Positions 50,378 through 58,606 of a DNA stretch of 64,000 nt are shown here, piece by piece. The position numbers and the translations under genes were made by a program. The DNA is from Nocardia salmonicida NBRC 13393. GTDB lineage: Bacteria; Actinomycetota; Actinomycetes; Mycobacteriales; Mycobacteriaceae. The stretch is taken from assembly GCF_001613085.1 (NCBI RefSeq), contig NZ_BDBR01000012.1:1-64000 (forward strand), read 5' to 3'. Below the pieces are notes generated by a model, which did not search any database, was not told the origin of the DNA, and saw only the letters and a list, made by a program, of their open reading frames with translations. How positions within the stretch are numbered: the stretch's first letter is position 1; each line of letters opens with the position of its first letter.

Positions 50378-51661
50378 ATGAGCGAGGTCGGCTCGGCGCT
50401 GCGTGTCGCACGAACGGCTGCGGGGATCAGCCTGCAGGGCATGGCCGCGCGCACGAATTATTCGAAGCCGTATCTGGGCCAGCTGGAGACCGGGGCCCGG
50501 GTCGTTCGCGCCGAGCACGTGGTCGCCTACGAATCGGCGCTGGCCACTCCGCTCGATCACCTGCACGACCGGCTCACCGTCGAATCGGTCAACGGACTCG
50601 ACGATCTGCCCACGCAGCTGTCTTCGCTGTTGCTGCCGCCGGTCGCGCACCCGAGGACCGATCACCCGACCTTCGCGGCGACAGAGCTGGCCGCCGCCGA
50701 GCAGTTGGCGATCTGGGCGCGTGGCAGGCAATGGGCCGACGGGCAGGCGCCGCGCCAGGTCGTCACGGCCTGGCTGGCCGCGAATCTACCCAGGTTGCAG
50801 CAGCTTTCGGACCCGAGCAGGCACGGACGTGCCCTGCGAGTCGGAGCGGAGCTGGCCGATATCGCGGCCGCCATGAGTTGGGACGTGGAGGACATCACCG
50901 CCGCGCGTCGGTACTCGGTCGCCGCCGCGCGACTTGCCCACGCGGCGCGCGACACAGTGCTGACCGCTGCGATCCTCACCGAGTCGACCTGGCAGTTGCT
51001 CGACAGCGGGAGGCCCGCGGAAGCACTGGAAGTGGCCCAGCTCGCCCAGTACGTGGCGCGCCGGACGGCGACGCCACTGCTGCGGGTCGCCCTCGCCGAG
51101 TTGGAGGCCTACGCGCACGGCATCCTGGGCGAACATGCCGCGTTCCAGCGCGCGATCGTCGTCGCGGTGGAATGCCGTTGTGAAGCGGCGGAGACTGTCG
51201 CCGGTGACAGCGTCGCCGACCGGAGCCTCACCGCGGCCACCGTCGGCATGATCCTCGGACCGCGCCGGGACTGGCCAGGGCCAGGGCAGCAGTGGCGGCT
51301 GCTCGGCAACAGCTACCGTCACCTCATCGCTACCCGCCCCGACCTGGCTCGTCTCGCCTTCGGCGAGATGCACACGCCACTGTCGCAGGATTTCGTGACA
51401 CCGGCGACGGCCGCGATCTCCTCGGCACGCCTACAGCTGATGCTCGGCGAGCCCGAACTCGCTGTCGACCAAGTCGGTCTCGCCTTGTCGCTGTGCGGTC
51501 GACGACCGGTGGGCCGCACGGCCGCACGGCTGTTGGATTTTCGGCACGAGTCGACCGAATTCGCCGCGGTCTCGGCGGTCGGCGAGGTCCGCACCGCCAT
51601 TCGCGAGCTGGTCGCGCATCCCGAGTTCGCCCGCGACAGTCGGCAGACGCTCAGCCCGTAG
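50378..51661 (+). CDS. XRE-family regulator with TPR-like effector domain
   Basis: A 427-aa protein. An N-terminal HTH_3 domain (about 3-58; ISLQGMAARTNYSKPYLGQLETGAR) is followed by a long, all-helical region with Ala/Leu-rich repeats (about 110-400), a common actinomycete layout. Likely a ligand- or peptide-sensing transcription factor. It is divergent from the hydrolase-GH3-MFS operon, which it may control. Its 3' end overlaps the convergent DUF305 gene by 11 bp. Confidence 0.85.
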   Translation: MSEVGSALRVARTAAGISLQGMAARTNYSKPYLGQLETGARVVRAEHVVAYESALATPLDHLHDRLTVESVNGLDDLPTQLSSLLLPPVAHPRTDHPTFAATELAAAEQLAIWARGRQWADGQAPRQVVTAWLAANLPRLQQLSDPSRHGRALRVGAELADIAAAMSWDVEDITAARRYSVAAARLAHAARDTVLTAAILTESTWQLLDSGRPAEALEVAQLAQYVARRTATPLLRVALAELEAYAHGILGEHAAFQRAIVVAVECRCEAAETVAGDSVADRSLTAATVGMILGPRRDWPGPGQQWRLLGNSYRHLIATRPDLARLAFGEMHTPLSQDFVTPATAAISSARLQLMLGEPELAVDQVGLALSLCGRRPVGRTAARLLDFRHESTEFAAVSAVGEVRTAIRELVAHPEFARDSRQTLSP

Positions 51662-52268
51662 CGGTCACGCCGCGCTGGGAGATCAGCATCCCGATGATCC
51701 CGGATTCCTGGCTCTGTGTGCTGATCATGTCGCGGGCCGCCTGTTCGACCGGCCCACCGGCGGACAGCTCGTCGAACGACTGGGCCATGGCGACGCCGCC
51801 CTGGTGGTGGCGATACATCAAGCGCAGAAACATCGCTTCGGCCTCGGCGCCGCGAGCCACAGCCAGGGCGTCGAGGTCGGCGCGAGTGGCCATACCGGGC
51901 ATGGTCGTGGACGCGGCGCCGTGGTGACCGGTGGGCATCCACGACATCGGGTGCGGGTTGGTCGGGGTCGCCGCGGCCAACCGGAGCCAGCCGAGCATCA
52001 TGCCGATCTCGAGGCGCTGGGCATCGGCGATCTGGTCGGCCAGCCGCCGCACGGTGGGATCGACATCGGCGGCAAGGCGCTCGACCAGGACGAGCGCCTG
52101 CTGATGGTGACCGGTCATGTCCTGCACGAACCCGATCTCGGTGGGCGTCAATACCGGTGTGACAGTGGCAGTTTCGGAGAAGAAGAGCGGTCGGATGGCC
52201 GCCCCGACCACCAGCAGCAGCAATACCGTCGCCGCACCCGCGACGCCGAGCAGCACCCGCCGGCTCAT
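51651..52268 (-). CDS. DUF305 family periplasmic protein
   Basis: A 205-aa protein with an N-terminal membrane anchor (about 5-28) and a duplicated ferritin-like DUF305 domain. The two HH pairs are visible, QDMTGHHQQALVL and LMYRHHQGGVAMA, plus Met-rich stretches (HPMSWMPTGHH, TTMPGM). The His/Met richness suggests copper or another soft metal. Its ATG overlaps the stop of the LVIVD gene (ATGA). Last gene of the TetR-LVIVD-DUF305 operon. Confidence 0.88.
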   Translation of the reverse strand: MSRRVLLGVAGAATVLLLLVVGAAIRPLFFSETATVTPVLTPTEIGFVQDMTGHHQQALVLVERLAADVDPTVRRLADQIADAQRLEIGMMLGWLRLAAATPTNPHPMSWMPTGHHGAASTTMPGMATRADLDALAVARGAEAEAMFLRLMYRHHQGGVAMAQSFDELSAGGPVEQAARDMISTQSQESGIIGMLISQRGVTATG

Positions 52269-53815
52269 GAGCCGACCGTCGACCGCTGATCGGCGGGCGG
52301 GGTGTACACCTCGGGGGACAACTCCAAGGTGAGCAACCCGTTGTCGGCGCAGGTGGTCCACAGCTGATTGCCGCGCCACTCGGGTGCGGAGAAGCACCAG
52401 TCGGTGGAGAGGTCGCCGAAGGCCACGTCGCCGGTGCGCGAACTCAGTGCCTGCTCGGGATCGAGGACGCCCGCCTCGACGGCCTGCATCACCGACGGCG
52501 CGCTGAGCAGCGGCAGGCCGATGATCGAGGCGAGCGCGTGCGGGGAGTTCCACAGGTCGGCGTTCTGGCCGGTGCGCGCCGGTGGGTTGTAGTAGGCGAT
52601 CTCGCGCACCTTCAACGGGTCGCGCACGTCGAAGATCCGGACGCCGGAGGAGATCCAGCCGCACGCCAGCGCGGTGGGGTTCACCGCGCGGTCGGCGGAG
52701 CAGTAGTGGGCGTCGTAGGCGAACAGCGACCCGCCCATCCCGGAGGCGAGCGCGGTGTCGCGGTGCTGCTGCAGGTTGATCTCCAGCTTGATCGAGTTCA
52801 CCACGCGCGGATGCGTGTCGTCGGAGATGTCGATCAGTTTGACGCCGCCCGAACCTGCCTCGTCGGTGGTGAACAGATAGGGCACGCCGTTGTAGGTGAC
52901 GGGGATGTTCTGCTGGGTCGCCCAGCCGTCGGTCCAGGTCAGCTGGGAGATGATCGGCACCTGCGGATCAGGGTCGCGGCGCTGTACCGCGGAGGTATCG
53001 AGGATGGTCAACCCGCCCATATTGTTGGCCAGGTACATCCGGTTGCCGTCGGCGCGCAAGCCCATCCCGTGCATGGACTGGCCGGGCATGCCCTGCCAGA
53101 TCACGCGGGGGTCGGCCGGGTCGGTCAGGTCGACGGCGCTGACGATGCCGGGGATGACGCCCGATGCCCAGTAGGTGCGGCCGTCGGGGGAGAAGCCGCC
53201 TTCGTGGGCGGTGATCGGGACCGGCAGGCTCACGTCGGTGCCGGGTCCTGGGTTGAGCAGGCGTGGGTGCGCGCAATCGGAGATGTCATAGATCGAGATC
53301 AGTCCGGCGCCGGTGAACGCGGGAGCTCCGGTGCCGACCAGCAGCTTTCGCGCGGCGTTGACCTTCAGGCTCTCCCAGGTACCCGCCAGCATCGCGGGTT
53401 CGGTGAGGGTGGCGGTGAGCACCGGGTTCGCCGGATCGGCGACATCGATCACCTGCACGCCCTGTGCCGGACCGAGCAGGTTGCCGGGGAAGAAGCTACC
53501 GAGGTAGACGCAGTGATCGAACTGCGTCGAGGTGATTCCCGCGCCGCGGCCCGCGTAGCCGCCGATGCGGTTGATGTTGCAGCGGTAACCCTGGGTGCTG
53601 CGGCCGCTGTCACGATCGGCGGCGGGCACATCGCCCTGGAGGCCGGATTCGGGCAGGGAGCCGTCCGCGCAGCTCGCGCGGGCGACGGCGGTATCGGCGA
53701 GGGCGCGGTCTTCCAGGACGACTCCCACGGAGTCGGACTGGGCGAGGCCGATCGCGGAGGGCACCAGCAGCACCGCCGCGGTAGCGATCAACAGGTGGCG
53801 GAACGGAGTTCTCAT
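52265..53815 (-). CDS. Secreted LVIVD-repeat (beta-propeller-like) protein
   Basis: A 516-aa exported protein with a signal peptide (about 1-26) and several LVIVD-type repeats, for example VQVIDVADPANPVLTATL, LISIYDISDCAHPRLL, VSAVDLTDPADPRVIW and VKLIDISDDTHPRVVN. These repeats form propellers used in cell-surface binding. Cysteines are numerous, fitting an oxidising location. Overlaps both neighbours by 4 bp, so all three proteins are made together. Function unknown. Confidence 0.85.
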   Translation of the reverse strand: MRTPFRHLLIATAAVLLVPSAIGLAQSDSVGVVLEDRALADTAVARASCADGSLPESGLQGDVPAADRDSGRSTQGYRCNINRIGGYAGRGAGITSTQFDHCVYLGSFFPGNLLGPAQGVQVIDVADPANPVLTATLTEPAMLAGTWESLKVNAARKLLVGTGAPAFTGAGLISIYDISDCAHPRLLNPGPGTDVSLPVPITAHEGGFSPDGRTYWASGVIPGIVSAVDLTDPADPRVIWQGMPGQSMHGMGLRADGNRMYLANNMGGLTILDTSAVQRRDPDPQVPIISQLTWTDGWATQQNIPVTYNGVPYLFTTDEAGSGGVKLIDISDDTHPRVVNSIKLEINLQQHRDTALASGMGGSLFAYDAHYCSADRAVNPTALACGWISSGVRIFDVRDPLKVREIAYYNPPARTGQNADLWNSPHALASIIGLPLLSAPSVMQAVEAGVLDPEQALSSRTGDVAFGDLSTDWCFSAPEWRGNQLWTTCADNGLLTLELSPEVYTPPADQRSTVGS

Positions 53816-54420
53816 TTCGCACTTTCGTGGTGAGTGGCCAGGGTGACCAGGGCCGCGGCGGTCTGGCGGCAGAACTGCTCGCCGTCCTCGTCGCCACGTG
53901 TGAGGGCGCGCAGCAGCGTTGTGCCGCGCAGGAATTCGAAGATCAGGTCGGGATCGCAGTCGGGGGAGGCCTGTCCGGACTCGATCGCCGCGTCGATGGT
54001 GGCGCGCAGCCCGACCCGGGCCAAGCCCTCACCGCGTTCGCGCAGCCTGCGGTAGCTCGCCTCGTCGTCGTGATAGGCCGAGAGCAGGCCGGGGATGCCC
54101 GACCGAGCCGCTGGATGGGTGGCCGCGGCGAAGAAGAGCTTGGTCCACCCGAGCAGATCCGCGCCGATATCGCCCGTCGGCTGCGGGACGACGCCGGTCT
54201 CGAGGGCGAAGATCGCGTCCTCGACGAGGTGGATCTTGTTGGGCCACCGGCGGTAGATCGAGGTGGCGACCACCCCGGCCCGCCGCGCGACTCCCTGGAT
54301 GGTCGTGGCCTGGAAACCTTGCTCCACCAGCAATTCCTGGGTGGCGCGCAGCACCTGATCATCCAGGTTCGGGTCACGAGGGCGGCCCGGTCCCGGTCGG
54401 GTCTCGCGACGTTCACTCAC
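53812..54420 (-). CDS. TetR-family regulator
   Basis: A 202-aa repressor: N-terminal tail with RPGPGRPRDPNLDD (typical of actinobacterial TetRs), HTH about 20-66 (TIQGVARRAGVVATSIYRRWPNKIHLV) and a C-terminal TetR_C domain. It is the first gene of an operon with the LVIVD and DUF305 genes, and divergent from the lipocalin-like gene at 54547. The TnnAACnnGTTnnA box between them could be its own operator or a KstR site. Confidence 0.88.
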   Translation of the reverse strand: MSERRETRPGPGRPRDPNLDDQVLRATQELLVEQGFQATTIQGVARRAGVVATSIYRRWPNKIHLVEDAIFALETGVVPQPTGDIGADLLGWTKLFFAAATHPAARSGIPGLLSAYHDDEASYRRLRERGEGLARVGLRATIDAAIESGQASPDCDPDLIFEFLRGTTLLRALTRGDEDGEQFCRQTAAALVTLATHHESAK

Positions 54421-54508
54421 CGTTCACTCCTCTGTAGGCGTCGGCAGAGCGTAGCCGAGAATCGGATCTTATTAAAAACGCTTCATGGTGTATTCGAATT
54501 AGCTAACT

Positions 54509-54522
54509 TGAAACGTGTTCTA
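54509..54522. promoter_or_regulatory. KstR-like box upstream of the lipid-catabolism genes
   Basis: TGAAACGTGTTCTA fits the published KstR pattern TnnAACnnGTTnnA at all fixed positions, and its right half ACGTGTTCTA matches the preferred sequence. It is 24 bp before the ATG at 54547. The same pattern could serve the divergent TetR protein. Confidence 0.6.
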
Positions 54523-54546
54523 CCCCGACTCTCGAAGGAATAGCCC

Positions 54547-55662
54547 ATGTTGACTCCCCAGGACGAGCTGCTCTGCCACCAATTGCCGACGACGTTCGAC
54601 CACGTCGTCCAGAGCGATCTGCGCTGGACCGAGCGCATCGTGCTCTACGGCTTCGACACCACCGGCCGGGTCAGCGTCATGACCGGCATGGCGCGCTACC
54701 CCAACCGCAATGTGATGGATGCCTACGCGATGGTCACCATCGACGGCACCGCGCACGTGGCGCGGCTCTCGCGCGAGATCAGCGGCAAGTACGACGACCT
54801 GGGCGCCTGGCAGATCGGCCCCTACCGCTACGAGATCACCGAGCCGCTGCGCGGCGTGCGCGCGACCCTCGGCGACAACGATCACGGCCTGCGCCTCGAA
54901 CTGAACTTCGCCGGCCAGTTCCCCGCCTACGAGCAGGAACCCGCCTTCTTCCGCACCCGTGGCCGGGTCCGTGAGGACGCCCGCCGCTACTACCAGAACG
55001 GCGAGATCTCCGGGTGGTTCGAGGTCGACGGCGAACGCATCGAGATCGACCCGAGCACGTGGTGGTTCGGTCGTGATCACTCGTGGGGCACTCGCCACGG
55101 CGGCGGTGGCGGCAGCCTCGGCGAGGGCGGCGGTCTGCAGCCCTCGGAGATCCCCGACGGCGTGCTGTACTTCATGGGCATCTTCCAGTTCGACGACGAG
55201 CTGGTCCACTTCGCCCAGCGTGAGACCGCCGACGGGCAGCGCTGGCACTTCGAGGGGTCGATCCAGCGCCCGATCGAGGCGGACGTACCGACCGTGCCGA
55301 TCGTCAGCGTGACCCACGACCTGAAGTTCCGCGACGACTTCCGGATCGTGTCGGAGGGCTCGTTCACGGCTGAGGCCGCCGACGGCGGCGAGCGCACTTA
55401 CTCGGTCACCGCACTGCACGATTTCTGGCCGGGCCTGGCCGGATACGACATGTATCGCGGCTACGCGTCGGGGATCTGGAAGGGCGAGTCCTACAGCGAC
55501 GGCTTCACCGTCGATCTCTCCGACACCGCCGAACTGCGCCCGGTCAGCATGCTCACCGAGACCTTCGTCAAGGTCGAGTCCAGTGACGGCAAGGTCGGCT
55601 ACGGCCTGGTCGAGATGGTGTTCATGGGCCGCAATGCCCGGTACGGGTACGAGGGGTACTGA
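54547..55662 (+). CDS. Lipocalin-like (AttH/CrtC-type) hypothetical protein
   Basis: A 371-aa soluble protein rich in beta strands. It may be a two-lipocalin (AttH/carotenoid 1,2-hydratase-like) protein; key stretches are WFEVDGERIEIDPSTWWFGRDHSWGTR (about 155-182) and VSVTHDLKFRDDFRI. The FGRDHSWG motif is typical of this fold. No activity is assigned. Its TGA overlaps the ATG of the phosphotransferase gene (TGATG). A KstR-like box lies just upstream. Confidence 0.7.
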   Translation: MLTPQDELLCHQLPTTFDHVVQSDLRWTERIVLYGFDTTGRVSVMTGMARYPNRNVMDAYAMVTIDGTAHVARLSREISGKYDDLGAWQIGPYRYEITEPLRGVRATLGDNDHGLRLELNFAGQFPAYEQEPAFFRTRGRVREDARRYYQNGEISGWFEVDGERIEIDPSTWWFGRDHSWGTRHGGGGGSLGEGGGLQPSEIPDGVLYFMGIFQFDDELVHFAQRETADGQRWHFEGSIQRPIEADVPTVPIVSVTHDLKFRDDFRIVSEGSFTAEAADGGERTYSVTALHDFWPGLAGYDMYRGYASGIWKGESYSDGFTVDLSDTAELRPVSMLTETFVKVESSDGKVGYGLVEMVFMGRNARYGYEGY

Positions 55663-56690
55663 TGACGACTCGCCCTACCGCAGAAGATCTACCGAACGCT
55701 GTCGTCCCCGTGCTGCGCAGTGGTTTTCCCGACGCCGAGTCCGCGCGGGTGACGAACTGGTCGGCCAGCCCGCGCGGTCTCGCCACCGAGACCTTCCTGT
55801 TCGACCTCGAACGCGCCGACGCCGAGCCGGTCTCGCTGGTGCTGCGTCGTCCGCCCGAGGTGGCGCTGTTTCCCGACTACGACCTGCTGCGTCAGGTCCT
55901 GGTCATGCGCCGTCTGGCCGAGACCTCGATCGCCGTTCCGGCGGTGCGCTGGCTCGACCGCGACGACGCGAAGCTCGGTAGTCCGTATTTCGTGATGGAC
56001 CGCATCGACGGCTCGGCACCCGGTGACCTGCCCTCCTATCACTCGGCCGGTCTGTACTTCGACGCCGATCCCGCCGATCGCGCCAAGATGTGGTGGGGCT
56101 GCGTCGACACGATCGCCGAGATCCACCAACTCGACTGGCGCAACCTGAACTTGGACTTCCTGTCCTTCCCGAAGTTCGGCGCGGCACCGCTGGAGCAGAT
56201 GATCGGTTACGTCGATTCGGCCTTGGCCTGGGCCACCACCACGCAGCCGCCCGCGCTGCGCCGGGCCGTCGAATGGTTGCGCGCCAACCTCTACGAACCC
56301 GAACACGTCACCCTCTGCTGGGGCGACGCCCGGATGTCGAACATCCTCTACGACACAGAGTTCCGCGTATCAGGCGTGCTCGACTGGGAGATCGCCTACA
56401 TCGGCGACCACGAGGCGGACCTCGCCTGGATGTTGTTCCTGGACTGGGCGTGCTCGGAATTCCAGGGAACCGAACGACTCGCGGGTACTCCCACCCGCGA
56501 GGAGTCGATCGCCCGGTACGAGGAACGCAGCGGCATGAAGATCCGCAACCTGCGCTATAACGAGGTCCTGGCCGCGGTGCTGCTCAGTATTCCGTTGCTA
56601 CGCATGGCCCATCGTCTGAACCTGCCGTCGGAGATCGACATCACCGCATTCTGCACACAGCGGGTCGAGCAGTTGCTCGGCGACGAATAG
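55662..56690 (+). CDS. APH/ACAD10-like phosphotransferase
   Basis: A 342-aa aminoglycoside-phosphotransferase-fold kinase. The N-lobe has SLVLRRPPE, the catalytic loop is CWGDARMSNILYD (Asp, then Asn), and the metal-binding DWEIAYIGDHEADLAW follows. Homologues of this subfamily sit with acyl-CoA dehydrogenases and are related to the ACAD10/11 kinase domain that phosphorylates 4-hydroxyacyl-CoA. The typical HGD is WGD here. Translationally coupled to the lipocalin-like gene. Confidence 0.85.
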   Translation: MTTRPTAEDLPNAVVPVLRSGFPDAESARVTNWSASPRGLATETFLFDLERADAEPVSLVLRRPPEVALFPDYDLLRQVLVMRRLAETSIAVPAVRWLDRDDAKLGSPYFVMDRIDGSAPGDLPSYHSAGLYFDADPADRAKMWWGCVDTIAEIHQLDWRNLNLDFLSFPKFGAAPLEQMIGYVDSALAWATTTQPPALRRAVEWLRANLYEPEHVTLCWGDARMSNILYDTEFRVSGVLDWEIAYIGDHEADLAWMLFLDWACSEFQGTERLAGTPTREESIARYEERSGMKIRNLRYNEVLAAVLLSIPLLRMAHRLNLPSEIDITAFCTQRVEQLLGDE

Positions 56691-56709
56691 GACAGGTGCC
56701 GACGGCTGG

Positions 56710-57837
56710 TCAGGTGAGCTCGCGCTGGTGACGATCTGGGTCGAAGGTGGGCAGGGGAGCGCCGGTGCGCAGTATGCGGGCGATCGCGGGCTCGGCGAGA
56801 TGCAGACGACCGATCGCGACCAGGTCGAATTCGGCGTCGGCCAGCCGTCGGTAGAGACCGTCGAGTGCGGCCGGTTCGGGAATGTCTCGCTCGTGCAAGG
56901 ACGTGCTCAGTCCGACGCTGCCGACGGCCATGCTGTACGCGCCGGTCAGCTTCTTTGCCCAGCCCGCCAGGGTCAGTTCGCTCCCGGCGAAGGCCGGTCG
57001 GCCGAAATACCTGCTGCTGGCGTCGAATACATCGACGCCGGCGGCCCGCAGCGCGGTGAGGATCACGCCGAGTTCGTCGGGGTTCTCGGCGATCCGTGCG
57101 CCGTAGTCCTGCTGTTTGTGTTGGGAGAAGCGGTAGAAGATCGGCAGTCGCGGGCCTATTTCCCGGCGGATCGCGCGCACGACCTCGACCGGGAAGTTGA
57201 CGCGTCTGCCCAGGTCGCCGCCCCAGTGGTCGGTGCGTTGATTGGTGGCCTCCCAGACGAACGCGTCGAGCAGATAGCCGTGGCCCGCGTGGATGGCGAT
57301 GCCGTCGAAACCGACCGCGACCGCGTTGCGGGCCGAGCGCACGTAGGCGGCGATCACGTCCTCGATGTCGTGTTCGGTCATGGGGGCGGTCGGTGTGGTC
57401 ACCGTCGACAGGTAGCGCTGCGAGTACGTCGTGCGCCCGACCGGACCCCACAGACCCGACGGGCGCAGGGGTGTGAGCGCCGGGTCCACGCGGGCCATCG
57501 CGCCCCACAGCGGACCGACGTGCCACAGCTGCGGCACGATCCTGCCGCCCGCTTCGTGCACGCCGTCGACCACGCGGCGCCACCCGGACAGGGCTGATTC
57601 GCCGTGTAGCCGAGGCACTTTCGTGCTGTCGACCGCCATCGGATGATCTATCGCGACGCCTTCGGTGATGATCAGGCCCGTGCCGCCTTCGGCACGCCTG
57701 CGGTAGTACGCGGCGACCTCCTCACCCGGTGTGCCGCCGGGGGAGTGCTGCCGGGTCATCGGCGACATGACGATGCGGTTCGGCAATGCCAACGGCCCGA
57801 TGCGCAAGGGATCGAACAGGGCGTCGGCGGTGGTCAT
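56710..57837 (-). CDS. NADH:flavin oxidoreductase (old yellow enzyme)
   Basis: A 375-aa FMN-dependent TIM-barrel ene reductase. N-terminal FDPLRIGPLALPNRIVMSPMTR, QLWHVGP active-site region, the GFDGIAIHAGHGYLLDAF block (substrate-binding His pair) and VAIGRLHLAEP FMN-phosphate loop are all present. It reduces activated C=C bonds. Convergent with the phosphotransferase gene, divergent from a TetR gene across 89-92 bp. Confidence 0.9.
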   Translation of the reverse strand: MTTADALFDPLRIGPLALPNRIVMSPMTRQHSPGGTPGEEVAAYYRRRAEGGTGLIITEGVAIDHPMAVDSTKVPRLHGESALSGWRRVVDGVHEAGGRIVPQLWHVGPLWGAMARVDPALTPLRPSGLWGPVGRTTYSQRYLSTVTTPTAPMTEHDIEDVIAAYVRSARNAVAVGFDGIAIHAGHGYLLDAFVWEATNQRTDHWGGDLGRRVNFPVEVVRAIRREIGPRLPIFYRFSQHKQQDYGARIAENPDELGVILTALRAAGVDVFDASSRYFGRPAFAGSELTLAGWAKKLTGAYSMAVGSVGLSTSLHERDIPEPAALDGLYRRLADAEFDLVAIGRLHLAEPAIARILRTGAPLPTFDPDRHQRELT

Positions 57838-57904
57838 GCGCCCACGCTCCCAGCGTTGTCGGCCACGGGCAACCGGCAGGCCCGTTGAGCGGCATCTCGG
57901 TGAA

Positions 57905-57927
57905 TTATGTAACAGGTTATTATGTAA
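57905..57927. promoter_or_regulatory. TetR operator candidate at the OYE/TetR divergent promoter
   Basis: Two TTATGTAA repeats (57905-57912 and 57920-57927) flank an inverted GTAAC-AG-GTTAT. The ATGTAA half-site recurs in the palindrome before the LLM gene. The element runs to the TetR start codon, so it is likely autoregulatory. Confidence 0.55.
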
Positions 57928-57929
57928 TG

Positions 57930-58517
57930 ATGCCCTCGGAAACTTCGCCCCGCCCCGGCAGGCCCCGCGACGCCGACAAGGACCTCGCGGTACTCGTCGC
58001 CGCCAGGCAGTTGCTCGCCGAAGTCGGTTACCCGGCGGCGACGGTCGTCGCGATCGCCAAGCGTGCCGGGGTCAACACCCCCGCCATCTATCGCCGGTGG
58101 CCGACGCGTCAAGCGCTGCTCGAAGAGGCCATTCACGGCCCCGGTGGGCACGCGCTGCCCGAGCCGACCGGCGACCTCAGGGCCGATCTGGCGATCTGGG
58201 TGCGCATCTTCCTCGCGCGCGCCGAAAGCCCGGCTGCCCGCGCGGGAGTGCCCGGCCTGCTCGCCGATTCGCAGACCGAGGAAGCACGCGGCAGGTTGCT
58301 CGCGATCGGCGCTCCCGTGCGCAAGGCCTTCGCCGAGTTGCTCGATAGTGCGGTCGATGACGGTCGGATCGCACCCGGCGCCGATGCGGACCTGATCTTC
58401 GAGATCCTCTCGGGCGCCACGACATTCCACGCCCTGCTCCGTGGCGGCGAGGAGGGTGACGCCTTCGTCGCCCGACTGGCCGACGCGCTGTACGTCTTGG
58501 CGTCCACCGGGCGCTGA
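57930..58517 (+). CDS. TetR-family regulator
   Basis: A 195-aa repressor with the RPGRPRDADKD N-terminal tail, HTH (about 16-60; ATVVAIAKRAGVNTPAIYRRWPTRQALLEEAI) and a TetR_C domain similar to that of the regulator at 53.8 kb. ATG 57930 or 57927. It is divergent from the old yellow enzyme gene and upstream of the LLM-crotonase-dehydrogenase operon, both of which have ATGTAA-type sites. Confidence 0.88.
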   Translation: MPSETSPRPGRPRDADKDLAVLVAARQLLAEVGYPAATVVAIAKRAGVNTPAIYRRWPTRQALLEEAIHGPGGHALPEPTGDLRADLAIWVRIFLARAESPAARAGVPGLLADSQTEEARGRLLAIGAPVRKAFAELLDSAVDDGRIAPGADADLIFEILSGATTFHALLRGGEEGDAFVARLADALYVLASTGR

Positions 58518-58557
58518 GACGGCCGATCGTCGTGACTCAGACCACATCTCAATAACG

Positions 58558-58575
58558 TTACATGCTAGTATGTAA
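58558..58575. promoter_or_regulatory. Palindrome upstream of LLM-ECH-ACAD operon
   Basis: TTACATGCTAGTATGTAA, an 18-bp dyad with one mismatched pair, 31 bp before the LLM ATG. It shares the ATGTAA half-site with the element before the TetR gene, so that regulator is the likely ligand. Confidence 0.65.
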
Positions 58576-58606
58576 TTGTGAGTCGAGAGTCCCATGGAGC
58601 GTGCGA

